A stretch of 64,000 nucleotides of DNA from RI-153 sp041391225 (GCA_041391225.1 JAWKOL010000022.1:1-64000), one strand, 5' to 3'. Counted from the stretch's first letter, positions 29,201 to 40,859 are shown. The notes: a model not told the origin generated them from the sequence alone. A program made the numbers and translations.

Positions 29201-32200
29201 CCCAAATCGTTGCTTTACGGCGAAAAGGCAGGCGTGCCGTTCGCACCGGTGGGCATCTACGACTTCGCCAATCGCCTGGTGGCAACGGTGGAATCCGACT
29301 ACAACGGCCTCTTCGATGTGCTGTTGCCGTCGACCAACCGCATCAACTGCCCGACGCCGTCGGGCGTCTGCTCGAATCTCTATCGGTTGGTGGGCAACGA
29401 TCCGGGTGTCCCCGGCCAGTTGAACCCCAACTACAAGCCCAACTTCCGCACCATCTCGGCTGAGTTCGAGGCGTACGCCGGCCTGATCGTACCCGCCGAC
29501 CTGGCGCCGACGCAGGTGGGTGTCACCGTGCAGTTGCCCGGCGGCCAGGCGCAGACGGTAAGCTGCACGCTGGAAGAGACCACGCCGCAGATCTTCGCCG
29601 TCTCGCAGCCCTACGTACAGCGGACAGGCAACAACAACGCCCGCACCTTCACCATCGAAGGCATCGGCTTCGGCGCCACCCAGGGCAACGGCAGCGCTAC
29701 GCTGGACGGCATCGAGCTTCAGGTGTTGAGCTGGTCGAACACGAGACTGAGCGTGCGTGTGCGCAACAGCGGCGCGTTCAACGTACCCGCCGGCCCGCAC
29801 CGGCTGGAGATCGCAGCGGATAGCGGCGAGCGCACCATCAACGGCCTCACCATCCACGTGCTGCAGAACAACGTCTACAATCCCACGGTCTACGAAGTGG
29901 GGCCGGGCCGCACCTACGCCGCAATCCAAGACGCCATCGACGCTGCCGAAGCGCAAAACGGCGCCGATCTCGTGGTGGTCTATCCCGGTCAGCCGGATCT
30001 GTCGAACCCACGGGTCAACCCGCGTGGCGCTTACTACGAGAACCTGATCGTCGCGTCGCCTATCAAGCTGCAAGGCGTGGGGCCGGGCGGCTTCCAGGGG
30101 ACAACCTATGTCTCCGGCTCGGTGATCGACGGCGGCGCCTTCGGCGGCGACACCGCACTGGCCGACGCCTGGCGCGCCCGTATCCAGGATCTAACCTGGA
30201 GCGGCAACGACAACGTCTACGAAGGCTCGACGATCTACCTGCTGGCGTCGGAAAACGCCACCAATCAGCCCGGCGCTGCGCGACAATTCACCGCCGGCTA
30301 CCAGGCCGCCATCGACGGCTTCAACATCCGCGGTGGCGATCAGCAGGGCTTCCCCAACAACATCAATCAGATCGGCGGCGGCGCCACCGGCCAGCCTGCC
30401 AACGTGGTGACCCAAGGTGGGGCGATCTTCGCCAACGCCTACGTACGCTACCTGAACATCACCAACAACGTGATCGAAAACAACGGCGGCGCTTACGGTA
30501 CGTTGCGCATCGGCACGCCCAACCTGCCGGCGCCCGGCACCAACAACCACAACGAAAACGTGGTGATCGCCCACAATCGTGTCCTCGCCAACGGTGGCAC
30601 CAACCTGGCCGGCGGCATCGGTCTCTTTGCCGGCGCCGACAACTACCAGGTGGCCCACAACGACATCTGCGGCAACTTCTCGGCGGAATACGGCGGCGGT
30701 ATCAGCGTCTACGGTTACAGCCCCAACGGCCAGATTCACCACAACCGTGTCTACTTCAACAGTTCCTACGACGAAGGCGGCGGCATCATGATCGCGGGTG
30801 AACTGCCCGCCGATCCCAGCGCCCTCTCGCCCGGCTCCGGCGCTGTGGACATCTACAACAACCTGATCCAGGCCAATCTCTCCAACGACGACGGCGGCGG
30901 TATCCGCTTCCTCATGGCGGGCAACTACCCCATGAACGTCTACAACAACATCGTGGTCAACAACGTGTCCACCCACGAAGGCGGCGGCATCAGCCTCAAC
31001 GACGCCCCCAACGTGCGCATCTTCAACAACACGATCATGAAGAACCTGACCACGGCCACCGCCATCACCAGCAACGGACAACCGGCGCCCGCGGGCCTCT
31101 CGACGGCGGCGAACAGCGCCCTGTTGCAGGCAACCCTGCCCAATGGCGCACCGATCTTCAGCAATCCGGCGCTCTTCAACAACATCTTCTGGGACAACCG
31201 CGCCGGCACCCGCGCAGGGACCGACGTGATCGGCCTCGGCCTGGCCGGCGACGCCACCCCCGTCAACTACTGGGATCTGGGCGTGGCCGACGGCAGCGGG
31301 CAGCTCTCGCCCACCAACTCGGTGCTGCAAACGCCGGAACGCGCCGTCCTCAACGCCACCAACGTGAACAGCGATCCGCTGGTGGTCTCACCCTACAATG
31401 TGGCCGTAGACTTCGCTGTGTGGCGCAACAACCCCAACTTCGTCGGCGCCATCCTGGTGACGGTGGACCTCCCGCCGAACCTGCTGGGCGACTATCACCT
31501 GAGCAACGAATCGCCCGCCGTGGACGCAGGCACATCCGCAGGCGCGCCCACCGACGATATCGATGGCGAGAACCGCCCCATGTGGTCCAGCTACGACATC
31601 GGCGCCGACGAGATGAGCGGGCCGCCCCCGGCGCTCCTCTACTTCTCGACGGGCGGCAACAACACGGTCAGCGGCGTAACCGGCCCATACGACAACGCCG
31701 ACATCTACGGCTGGTACGGCGGCACGAACTTCGTGCGCATCTTCGACGCTACGGACAACGGCATCCCCGGCGGCGCCAATGTCGACGCACTCGATGTCGT
31801 CTCATCGAATCAGTTCTACCTGTCCTTTGATTCAGACACCAGCGTGCCAACCCTCGGCACAGTGCAAGACGAAGACGTGGTCTACTACGACAACGGCGTG
31901 TGGAGTCTCTTCTTCGATGGCACGGCGGCGGGGTTGCAGGGCAACAGCGAGGACATCGACGCCTTCCATCGCCTCAGCGACGGCAGTTTCGTCATCTCCA
32001 CCGTGGGCAATGCAACAGCGCCCGGGCTGGCCTTCGCAGCCAGCGCAGATCTCGTGCGCTGTCTGCCCAGCAATTCGGCTCCAGTGAGTGCATGTACGTG
32101 GAGCTTCCGCTTCGATGGCAGCGACGTGGGGCTCTCCAGCAACAGCGAAAATGTGACAGGCGCCTCGCTCTCCGCCGACGAGACGAGCCTCTACCTCAAC

Positions 32201-32362
32201 ACCAGCGGCAACTACTCGGTACCCGGCCTGTCCGGATCGGCCTCGGAAGTCTTCGTGTGTAACGGCTTCGTCGCAGGCATCACCACCAGTTGCAGCAGCT
32301 TTACCCGCTACTTCGACGGCGCCGGTGTGTCGGGTGCCTTGGACGCTATCGCACTGCCCTAA
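26299..32362 (+). pseudogene. Giant secreted surface protein (SdrD-B-like, TIG, beta-helix; frameshift in signal peptide)
   Basis: About 2,020 residues. An ATG at 26299 follows a strong ribosome site (AAGGAGAAAGAAG) and gives MTRGK; one base then appears to be lacking in the adjacent A run, after which the frame reads WKGISFRLLLALTILISSLP, a clear signal peptide cut near VYA/ADD. The 2,001-codon frame otherwise starts at TTG 26357. N-terminal half: SdrD-B/carboxypeptidase-regulatory-like beta domains (WIGQGDENGAFQIDNVPNG, VFNDANRNGKMDWQDLDNDG). Then an IPT/TIG domain (TFTIEGIGFGATQGNGSATL) and a parallel beta-helix (VIAHNRVLANGGTNLAGG, YNNIVVNNVSTHEGGG, IFNNTIMKN) with SPAVDAG/DIGADE. The C-terminus (from 31647) holds the LYFSTGGNN...DNADIYGW module also found at 39527-40217. 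Extracellular, probably structural or a scaffold for the adjacent copper proteins. Confidence 0.82.
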
Positions 32363-32380
32363 GCGCCCTGAGCCTGGCGT

Positions 32381-32425
32381 AGGCTGGGTTACCACCGCCG
32401 ACAGTTGGCGGCGGGAACCCAGCCT
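32381..32425. terminator. Intergenic hairpin after the giant surface-protein gene
   Basis: AGGCTGGGTT-ACCACCGCC pairs with GGCGGCGGG-AACCCAGCCT, 18 bases past the stop. There is no T tract, so it may be a processing or pausing hairpin rather than a true terminator. Confidence 0.5.
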
Positions 32426-32501
32426 GCACAAGTCGCCTGTGCATCCACACGGACACACAGCACGGAATATGCACCGAGCAGCTTACTCAACGGAGATGAC
32501 G

Positions 32502-33827
32502 ATGAAGAAGAAACTAACACGTCGAGACTTTTTTCTGCTGGCAGGGGGATCACTGGTCGCCGCGTCTGGTGTGAGCATCCTGCCCCAATACCTGCGCAAG
32601 CAGTTGACGCCTGTGGAAGTGGCCGAAGCCCAGGATCCCGATCCCGACATCTACCTGGCCGGCACCGACGGCTGGATTTCGCTGCCACGTGATCCGGCGC
32701 TGCCGCCCTACCACCCCGACACGCTGGCGCCCGATCCGTTCACCACCTACATCTTCGGCTGGTGCAACATCACCGGCCTGAACCAGAATCAGATCAACCA
32801 GCAGAAAATGCACGCGCAGCACAGCGCGCCGATCTTCTGGGTGGATCAGTGGGATCCGGGCAACCCCAAAGACTTCCGCGTGAAGATCACCAACCTGGGC
32901 TTGCAGATCCGCCCCGATCTCTTCGACGCCCACACACTGCACTGGCACGGCTTCCGCAACGTGATCCCCTTCTTCGACGGCGAACCGTCGTCGTCCATCG
33001 CGGTGCCGCCAGGGCGTACCTTCACCTACGTCTATCGGCCCCACGAACCGGGAACCTACATGTACCACTGCCATGTGGAAGACATCGAACACGTACACAT
33101 GGGCATGACGGGCCTCGTCTTCGTGCGACCGCTGCAAGACGGCAACACGGCGCTCTACCCCAGCGGCAAGTACGTCTACAACGACGGCGATGGCAGCACC
33201 GGCTTCGACCGCGAGTTTGTGATGTTCCTCAGCGAAGTCTGGGCCGAAGCGCACTGGGACGACGCCCACATCCAGTTGCCCGATTGGACGGATTACAAGG
33301 TGGATTTCGCCATGCTCAACGGGCGCTGCTATCCCGACACACTGGCGCCCAACGGCTCTGTCGATCCCTTCAACCCGGTGCGCGATGCCAACGGCACGCT
33401 GGTTCCCACGCCGGGCCACGAACATCTGCAATTCCAGCCTATCTCTTCACTGGTGCGCTGCGAGGAAGGCGAACGGGTGTTGCTCCGCTTCGCCAATCTC
33501 GGCTTCGACCAGGCGACTATGAGCATGGCCGGCATCGACATGACCATTGTGGGCAAAGACGCTACCCACCTGCGCGGGCGCGACGGCACCGACAATACCT
33601 ACGTCACCAGTTCGGTGACGATGGGCGCAGGCGAGAGCTACGACGCCATCTTCACGGCGCCGCCCTTCTCGGGCCAGGGCGACTACGACACCTACGTCCT
33701 CTACAACCGCGATTTCACGCACGTGGCCAACACCGCCACCGACGGCTTCGCCGGGCAGCGCACCGAGATCCGCGTCTACCCATCCAATTCTCTGCAACCG
33801 CAGCAATACCCCAACGGCTGGGGCTAA
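32502..33827 (+). CDS. Multicopper oxidase-like protein A (HWHG and HCH motifs)
   Basis: This 441-residue exported cupredoxin protein starts at the second of two nearby ATGs, six bases after GGAG. A twin-arginine signal (LTRRDFFLLAGGSL) suggests export of the folded, copper-loaded protein. Two copper motifs lie in its first half: HTLHWHGF (H147, H149) and YMYHCHVEDIEHVHMGM (H189, C190, H191, H197, H199, M202), a type-1 plus trinuclear-type signature. The second half has cupredoxin-like strands (VLLRFANLGFDQATMSMAGI, ESYDAIFTAP) but no second histidine pair. Classic oxidases also need HPxHLHG and a C-terminal HCH; those positions appear in altered form in the next gene. Substrate unknown. Confidence 0.85.
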   Translation: MKKKLTRRDFFLLAGGSLVAASGVSILPQYLRKQLTPVEVAEAQDPDPDIYLAGTDGWISLPRDPALPPYHPDTLAPDPFTTYIFGWCNITGLNQNQINQQKMHAQHSAPIFWVDQWDPGNPKDFRVKITNLGLQIRPDLFDAHTLHWHGFRNVIPFFDGEPSSSIAVPPGRTFTYVYRPHEPGTYMYHCHVEDIEHVHMGMTGLVFVRPLQDGNTALYPSGKYVYNDGDGSTGFDREFVMFLSEVWAEAHWDDAHIQLPDWTDYKVDFAMLNGRCYPDTLAPNGSVDPFNPVRDANGTLVPTPGHEHLQFQPISSLVRCEEGERVLLRFANLGFDQATMSMAGIDMTIVGKDATHLRGRDGTDNTYVTSSVTMGAGESYDAIFTAPPFSGQGDYDTYVLYNRDFTHVANTATDGFAGQRTEIRVYPSNSLQPQQYPNGWG

Positions 33828-33869
33828 ACCGACCCGTTCACCCGGTTTATCCGAAAGAAGGAGTTGACC

Positions 33870-35186
33870 ATGCGAAAGACAATACACTCGTGGCTGCGGT
33901 TGGGGCTGTTGTTACTCGGGGCGCTGATCTTCTCAGCCGCCTGGATCGTGCAGGCGCAACCGGTAGCCGCCCAAAGCGGACCGCGCGTCGGCCTGGTCTG
34001 CACCACAGCCGCCGCTGCAAACCCGACCTTCACGCTGAATACCACCACCGGCTACATTCTGCTGCCCGACGGCAACACCATGTACATGTGGGGCTACGCC
34101 CTCGGCGGGCAAGGCTTCCAGCACCCCGGCCCGGTGCTCTGCGTCAACCAAGGGGACACCGTGACGGTGATCCTGCAGAACTCGCTGGCCGAGCCTGTGT
34201 CGATCATGTTCCCCGGCCAGGAAGACGTGCTGGCCGACGGCGCACCGGCGCAACCACAGTTCGACGGCAACGGCGCCCTGACATCGCTCACAAACACCGC
34301 AGCGCCCAACGGCAGCATCACTTACAGCTTCGTGGCGACCAACCCCGGCACCTTCATCTACGAGTCGGGGACCGACCCGCAAAAACAGGTGCAGATGGGC
34401 CTCTTCGGTGTGCTGGTGGTGCGCCCGTCGATGGGGGCCGACTACGCCTACAACCGTGAGGACAGCCGCTTCACCGCCGCAGAGGAATTCCTGGTGTTGC
34501 AGTCTGAAATCGACCCGTACCTGCACCAGGCCGTGGAACGTGGTGTGCCGTACAACTTGAACAACTACGAGGCGCGCTACTGGCTGGTCAATGGGCGTGG
34601 CTTCCCCGACACAGTGGCCGACAACTTCGCCTCTTGGCTGCCCAGCCAGCCCTACGGCGCGCTGGCGCGCATCCACGAATTCAACACGTCGCTGCCTGCC
34701 AACGATCCCAACTATCACCCGTACCCGGGCATCGTGCGCTACGTGAACGTGGGTACACAGGAATTCCCCTTCCACCCCCACGGCAACAACGGCCTGGTGA
34801 TCGGGCGCGATGGCCAACCCGTGGCCGGCGCCGCCGGTGAAGACATGGCCTTCGAGAAGTTCGTGATCAACAGCGGCCCCGGCCAGACCTGGGACGTGCT
34901 CTTCCGCTGGAACGACGCCGAAAACTACGACGAGGCGACGAACCCAGTACCGGTGACCATCCCCGAGCTGGCCAACCAGTCCATCGGCATGTACTACAGC
35001 GGCAGCCCCTACCTGGGGACACAAGGCCCCATGCCGCCCGGCGTGTCCACGCTCAACCAGTGCGGCGAGTACTACATCATCTCGCACAACCACGCGCTGT
35101 ACCAGTTGACATCTTGGGGCGTCGCCATGACCGGCCCCATCACCTACGTGCGCATCGACCCACCGCTGCCGAATTCGTGCCCGTAA
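33870..35186 (+). CDS. Multicopper oxidase-like protein B (HPHG and HNH motifs)
   Basis: This 438-residue secreted protein starts at the ATG preceded by AAGGAG with a six-base gap. The Sec signal peptide is MRKTIHSWLRLGLLLLGALI, cut near AQS. It has cupredoxin domains: CVNQGDTVTVILQNSLAEPV, GTFIYESGTDPQKQVQMGLFG (split over the motif) and SEIDPYLHQ; then FPFHPHGNNG and a late ISHNHALYQLTSWG. These correspond in position to oxidase motifs 3 and 4, but the T1 cysteine is Asn (HNH) and the early HWHG is absent. Forty-odd bases separate it from protein A, so the two are co-expressed and may complement each other's copper sites (inference). Its cupredoxin part is clearly paralogous to the one inside the next gene (LVNGRGFPDT versus LINGRAFPDT). 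Confidence 0.82.
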   Translation: MRKTIHSWLRLGLLLLGALIFSAAWIVQAQPVAAQSGPRVGLVCTTAAAANPTFTLNTTTGYILLPDGNTMYMWGYALGGQGFQHPGPVLCVNQGDTVTVILQNSLAEPVSIMFPGQEDVLADGAPAQPQFDGNGALTSLTNTAAPNGSITYSFVATNPGTFIYESGTDPQKQVQMGLFGVLVVRPSMGADYAYNREDSRFTAAEEFLVLQSEIDPYLHQAVERGVPYNLNNYEARYWLVNGRGFPDTVADNFASWLPSQPYGALARIHEFNTSLPANDPNYHPYPGIVRYVNVGTQEFPFHPHGNNGLVIGRDGQPVAGAAGEDMAFEKFVINSGPGQTWDVLFRWNDAENYDEATNPVPVTIPELANQSIGMYYSGSPYLGTQGPMPPGVSTLNQCGEYYIISHNHALYQLTSWGVAMTGPITYVRIDPPLPNSCP

Positions 35187-35199
35187 TCAGGAGGCGAAC

Positions 35200-38100
35200 A
35201 TGCAAAATCAAAGACACATACCCAGTCTGATGCGAATCGGCACACGTTCGGCGCTCTTCGTGGCGATGCTTGTCGCCATGATCGTAGGCGGCCTGTTTGT
35301 CGGCCCGCAGGCGCTTCGGGCGCAGACCAACCCGACGGTGGTGATCACTGTTGTCGATACGAACAGCAGCCCGGTAGTAGGCGTGCCTGTCTACGCCTTC
35401 AACGGCACGACGTACACCAACATCAACGGCGCCACCGACGCCAACGGCCAGGTGACCCTATCGCTGCCCGCCGGAAACTACAACTCGCCGACATCACCAC
35501 CGTTGACGGCAAACGGTACCAGTACTTCAGTGGCGGCAGCAGCGCGTCGACAACTGCCTGGTGACGCTGGGCGGCACGATCCCCGGCTGCGGCGCGTCCA
35601 CGGTGACGACGCCCGTCTTCGAGAATGTGACGGTCGAAGTGCGCGACAGCAGCAGCGCTGGTGCAGAACGTGCCTGTCTACGTCTTCAGCGGCGGCGCGT
35701 ACTTCAACGCCAGCAGCAACACCGGCGGCTGGACAGGTCACCTTTGGCCTGCCCGTCGGCGACTACTACTTCCGCGCCGACATCACGCCCACCACCGGCG
35801 GCGCCAACTACCAGTACTTCAGCGGTGGCAGCGCGGGGACAAACACCTGCACCATTCCAGGCTGCGGCGCTAACACAGTGACAGTTCCGCGCTTCGATAC
35901 CGTGGTCGTCACCGTCTCCGACGGCGGCACAGGCACGATCTCCGGTGTGCCGGTCTACGTCTTCAGCGGCACGTCCTACACCAGCCGCAACGCCACGTCC
36001 GACACCAATGGCCAGGCGACCTTCAATCTGCCCGAAGGCAGCTACAACTTCCGCGCCGACGTCAACGGTGTGCAATACTTCAGCGGCGGCAGCGCGGGGA
36101 CCAACTCCTGTACCGTCCTCGGCTGCACCGCCGACACCGTGACAGCCTCGGTCTTCGAGAACGTGACAGTGACGGTCACCGACAGCAACGGCCCGGTGGC
36201 AGACGGCACGCCCGTCTACGTCTTCAGCGGCGCAGAGTTACACCAGCCGCACCGCCAACACCGTAGGTGGCCAGGTGACCTTCAGCCTGCTCCAGCGGCA
36301 GCTACAACTTCAACGCCGACATCGCATCCACCACCGGCGGCGCCAACTACCAATACTTCAGCGGCGGCGCAGCAGGGATCGACACCTGCGTCGTCGTCGG
36401 CTGCGGCGCTAACGGCGACACCATCACCGTGCCGCTCTTCGCAACCGTAACCGTCGCGGTGACCGATGGCAACAGCCCCGTCGCCGACGGCACGCCCGTC
36501 TACGTCTTCCGAGGCACGAGCTACACCGGTCGCAACGCCGCCACCGTCGGCGGGCAGGTTGCCTTCATGCTCCCGGCAGACAGCTACAACTTTCGCCGAC
36601 ATCGCACCCACCAGCGGGGGCGCTGCCTACCGCTATTTCAGCGGCGGCGCATCAGGGACAGATTCGTGCGTGATCGTCGGCTGCACCGCCGACAGCATCA
36701 ACGTTCCCGTCTTCGGCGACGTAGCGGTGACGGTGAACGACGCCGGCAACATCCTGGCCAACCAGGTTGTCTACGTCTTCGACATCAATCAGCAGTACCT
36801 CAACCGCCAGGGACAGACAGGCGGCGCAGGCGAGCCGGTGTCGTTCAACCTGCCCGCCGGCAGCTACCTCTTCGCTTCGGACTTCGCCGGATCGCGCTAC
36901 TTCTCGGCGCAATGTGACGTCACAGCCTGCACCGCGGCGCTGATCGCTTCGTCTATCGACGCCGATCTGAGCATCGCCAAGAGCGTGGATCGCGCCTTCG
37001 CCGCCATCAACGACGGCGTCGTCTTCACCCTGGTTGCGGGCAACGCCGGCCCCATGGGCGCAACCGGCGTCGCGGTGACCGATCAACTGCCCGCCGGCCT
37101 CACCTACAGCAGCGACGACGGCAACGGCGCCTACGACGCCAACACCGGCGTGTGGACAATCGGCTCCCTGGCCGCCAACGCCACGGCGACGCTGAACATC
37201 ACCGCCATCGTCGACGCCGCCGCCGAAGGGCAATCGCTCACCAACAGCGCACAGATCAGCGGCGCGTCAACGACAACAACGCCCAGAACGACACCGCCAC
37301 AGCCACGGTTGCGGTGGGTGTGAGCACGCTGTGCGCCCGCCCCGGCTCGATGACCATGCCCAACGGCGAACAGGTGACGATCTGGGGGTACGCGCCCGGC
37401 GCTTGCGCCCTGAACAACCCGGCCCAGGTGCCTGGCCCCACCATCGTGGCCAACCAGGGCGACACCGTCAGCCTCACCGTGGAAAACGGCTTGGCCGAGA
37501 TCACGTCGGTCCTCTTTGCCGGGCAGGCCATGCGGCCGGATCTGGTCGGCATCGCCCCCGGTGTAGCGCGGACCTTCAACTTCACCGTTGGCGAGGCAGG
37601 TACCTACCTCTACGAGGCCAGCGCCTTCGTCGGCGGCGCGCACCAGGTACCCATGGGGCTGTACGGCGCGCTGATCGTGCATCCTGCCGCGGCCGGCCAG
37701 GCATACGCCTCGCTGACCACCGAGTTCGATTCTGAAAAGGTGCTTGTGCTCAGCGAGATCGACCCGGCGCTGAACAATGGCGGCAATCCGGCAAACTTCG
37801 ATCTGCGCAACTTCAAGCCCACCTACCGCCTGATCAACGGGCGCGCCTTCCCCGACACCGATGAGATCCCGGCCCTGCCCGGCGAACGAGTGCTGTTGCG
37901 CTACGTCAACGCCGGTCTCGAATACCATTCCATGGCCGCGCTGGGTCTGCGCCAGGAGATCATCGCCGTCGACGGCAATGCTCGCAGCAACACCTATGCG
38001 ATCGTTGCCGAGAGCTTCGCCCCAGGCCAGACGGTGGATGTGATCGCCCAGGTGCCGGCCACAGCGCAACCCCAGGGCCGCTTCGCCATCTACGAAGGCG

Positions 38101-40217
38101 ACATGCACCTCCACAACAGTTCCGCAGCCGGTTACGGCGGTATGCTCACCTTCATCAGCATCAGCACACCACCCAGCGTCAGCGGCGACATCGTCGGCCC
38201 GATCATCAGCGGCGCCGGCGCCACCCCCAGCCCGTCCGACGGCTCGGTGAACGTGACGATCAGCGCCACCGCCAGCGATGTTGGCAACGGCGACGCCGTG
38301 GTGCAACAGGGCGAATACTACATCGACAGCACCGCCAACACGTCGCAGCCCCTCTCTGCCGCCGATGGTAGCTTCGACAGCGCCGCCGAAACCGTGCAGG
38401 TGATCCTGTCACCGGCGCAGTTGGATGCACTATCGGGCGGAACGCACACCGTCTACCTGCGTGCGCAGGACGCGCTGGGCAACTGGGGGCCGATCAACTC
38501 GGTCACCTTCCGCCTGGACAAGGGCGGGCCGACCACACGCAACCTCACGCTGACGCCCAACCCGAGCAACGCCGCCGCGGACGTGGCCCTGAGCGCCACC
38601 GCCGACGACACCGCCGCCGGCAGCGCCAGTGTGACACAGGCCGAGTACTTCATCGATATCACCGGCAACCCGGCGGTGGGCAGCGGCACCTCGCTTACCA
38701 TCGAGCCGATGGGCGCACCCATCGTCAGCCTGGATGTGATGATCCCGGCGGCGACGTTGGCGACACTCAGCGACGGCGAGCATGTGGTGTCGGTGCGCAG
38801 CGGCGACGCCCAGGGCAACTGGGGCGACTTCGCCACCATCACGCTCACCATCGACAAGTCAGGCCCCACCACCAGCAACGTCACGGTGAACCCGGCGCTG
38901 ACCAATGGCGCACAAGGCGTCAACAGCAGCACGCCGGCCGTGCGCCTGGCCGCTACCTTCGCCGACAACATGTCGAATCTGGAACGGGCCGAAGGCTTCA
39001 TCGACAACATCGGCGCCGACGGGACCGGCTTCCTCTTCGTGGCCAACGACGGCCGCTTCGACAGCCTCGGCGAAAGCGGTTACGCCGACATCCCGTTGAC
39101 GACGATCTCGCAACTGAGCGACGGTGTACATACACTCTACGTCCACGCCCGCGATGCGGTGGGCAACTGGGGCAACACCGGCAGTGTCACCTTTACGGTG
39201 GATCGAACTGCGCCTATCGTTGCGGGGATTACGATCAACCCCAACCCCACCAACGGCGCGCTGGTGGCGGCAGTAACGGCCTCTGTCTTGGGCAACGGCA
39301 ACGACATCGCCCAGGCCGAATGGTTCATCGGCGCCGACCCAGGCGTGGGCAATGGCACACCGATGAACGTCAATGCCGGTACACTCACCGCCGATGTCCC
39401 CGTCAACGGGCTGGCTTCCGACGTCTATCCGCTGTGGGTACGCGCCCGTGACGCTGCTGGCAACTGGAGCAACGCCGCCGCCACCACACTGGAAGTGACA
39501 CAGCCCGGCCCGGCGTTGACCGGCGCGCTCTACTTCTCCACACAGGGGAATGGCGCCGTCAGCCAGGTACCCGGCCCGTACGACAATGCCGATATCTACA
39601 ACTGGAGTGGCGCCGTCTTCAGCCGCATCTTCAACGCCAATCTCGAAGGGCTGCCCGGCAACGCCAACATCGACGGGTTGAGCATGGTTTCGGGCAACCA
39701 GTTCTACATCTCCTTCGCCGCGGCGGACACCAACGTCCCCGGCCTGGGCCTCGTGCAAGACGAAGACGTGGTCTACTACAACCAGGGTACGTGGAGTGTC
39801 TTCTTCGATGGTACGGCGCAAGGCCTGACCGGCAACGGCCAGAACATCGACGCTGTCTCGGTGGTGGGTGGTGTGCTCTACTTCTCGACGCAGGGCAACG
39901 GCCCGATCCCCGGTGTTGTCGGCCCGTTCGACGACGCCGACATCTATGCCTGGAACGGTAGCATCTTCGAGCGTGTGCTCGATGCATCGGAGGGCGGCCT
40001 GCCCAACAACGCCGACATCGACGGCCTCGACATCATCGATGCCAACACCTTCTACGCTTCGTTCAGTGCAGCAAACACGACGCTGCCCGGTCCGATCACC
40101 GTGCAGGATGAAGATGTGATCGAGTTTGTCGGCAACAACTGGACCGTCTACTTCGACGGCACCGCCGAAGGCTTCACGGCGAACAACCAGGATGTGAGTG
40201 CGGTTGATGTTCCGTAG
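35200..40217 (+). pseudogene. Giant secreted repeat protein with DUF11, cupredoxin and Ig-like domains (frameshifted repeats)
   Basis: AGGAGG lies five bases before the ATG; the signal peptide ends near LRA/QTN. Six repeats of about 90 residues (35330-36960) follow, each with a FENVTVTVTDSNGPVADGTP core, VYVFSGTSYTSRN and YFSGGSAGTNSC, resembling carboxypeptidase-regulatory/CNA-B-type stalk domains. Several frame changes interrupt them. Then a DUF11 domain (LSIAKSVDRAFAAINDGVVF), a cupredoxin/oxidase-like part (37320-38170: VPGPTIVANQGDTVSLTVEN, LSEIDPALNN, LEYHSMAALG, YEGDMHLHNS), Ig-like repeats (GPTTRNLTLTPNP-type, 38200-39500) and two copies of the DNADIYNW module. The oxidase-like part has few copper ligands and may be structural. 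It is 13 bases from the previous gene, hence the same operon. Confidence 0.8.
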
Positions 40218-40223
40218 TGCGTA

Positions 40224-40353
40224 GTGCGTGGTGCGTGTATCGGTAGAGTAAATGAGTGTACATTGGCAGGCTAGTTGTTGAGACCGATTGTTACGGGGTA
40301 GCTCAGGTAGCCCAATGTAGAACCACTGTCTCTACCGGTACACGCACCATGCA
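40224..40353. repeat. Inverted repeat of TGCGTGGTGCGTG words
   Basis: TGCGTGGTGCGTGTATCGGTAGAG-type sequence (40224-40248) pairs with CTCTACCGGTACACGCACCA (40330-40353). The left edge starts at the TAG stop of the preceding gene (TAGTGCGTAGTGCGTGG). Confidence 0.75.
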
Positions 40354-40379
40354 CCATGCACCTTTCAAACGAGGAATCA

Positions 40380-40835
40380 ATGATCTTCTCCCGAATTCGT
40401 TCGCTGCTATCTCTGTTGCCGGCGCTGCTCCTGATCACTGCGTGTGCAACGTCACCCGCGCCGACAGCGACGCCCGTTCCTTCGCCCACGCCGCTGCCGC
40501 AGGTGGTCTCTGCGCAGACGTTGGCGGACGAATACGGTCTGAACGTCTTCCTCGTGGCGGTGACCGCAGCCAACGGGCTGATAGATCTACGTGTGAAAAT
40601 CGTGGACGCCGAAAAAGCAGCCACACTGTTACAAACAGCGGACGACTACCCGCTGTTGCAGACGGCGGACGGCAGCATCCTCTACCCGGCTACCGAACCG
40701 CCCTTGCACCCCGAACTCGAAGACGGCGCCGTCCTCTTCGCCATGTTCCCCAATTCGGAGAACGCCGTGTCGCCGGGCGATCCGGTGGGTGTCATCTTCG
40801 GAGATGTAGCGCTCGAACCGGTCACCGCGCAGTAG
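40380..40835 (+). CDS. Small lipoprotein, unknown function
   Basis: This 151-residue lipoprotein starts at the ATG preceded by GAGGA. MIFSRIRSLLSLLPALLLIT-AC is a signal peptide with lipobox LITAC. A Thr/Pro tether (PAPTATPVPSPTPLPQV) leads to a small domain (LADEYGLNVFLVAVTAANGLIDLRV, ILYPATEPP, EDGAVLFAMFPNSENAVSPG, VGVIFGDVALEPV). A similar short domain (YALFFPNTGDAVKSGSSLYFVLG) ends the next gene, so the two may be diverged copies that work together at the membrane. I recognise no named family. Confidence 0.8.
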   Translation: MIFSRIRSLLSLLPALLLITACATSPAPTATPVPSPTPLPQVVSAQTLADEYGLNVFLVAVTAANGLIDLRVKIVDAEKAATLLQTADDYPLLQTADGSILYPATEPPLHPELEDGAVLFAMFPNSENAVSPGDPVGVIFGDVALEPVTAQ

Positions 40836-40859
40836 CAGCGTTTCTTTGAGGAGTTGTTC

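Noticed and set aside
27083..30073. Minus-strand open frame of 996 codons
   Set aside because: Antisense to the giant surface-protein gene; composition is His/Val/Asp/Gly-rich without domains. The plus-strand frame has a signal peptide and recognisable domains.
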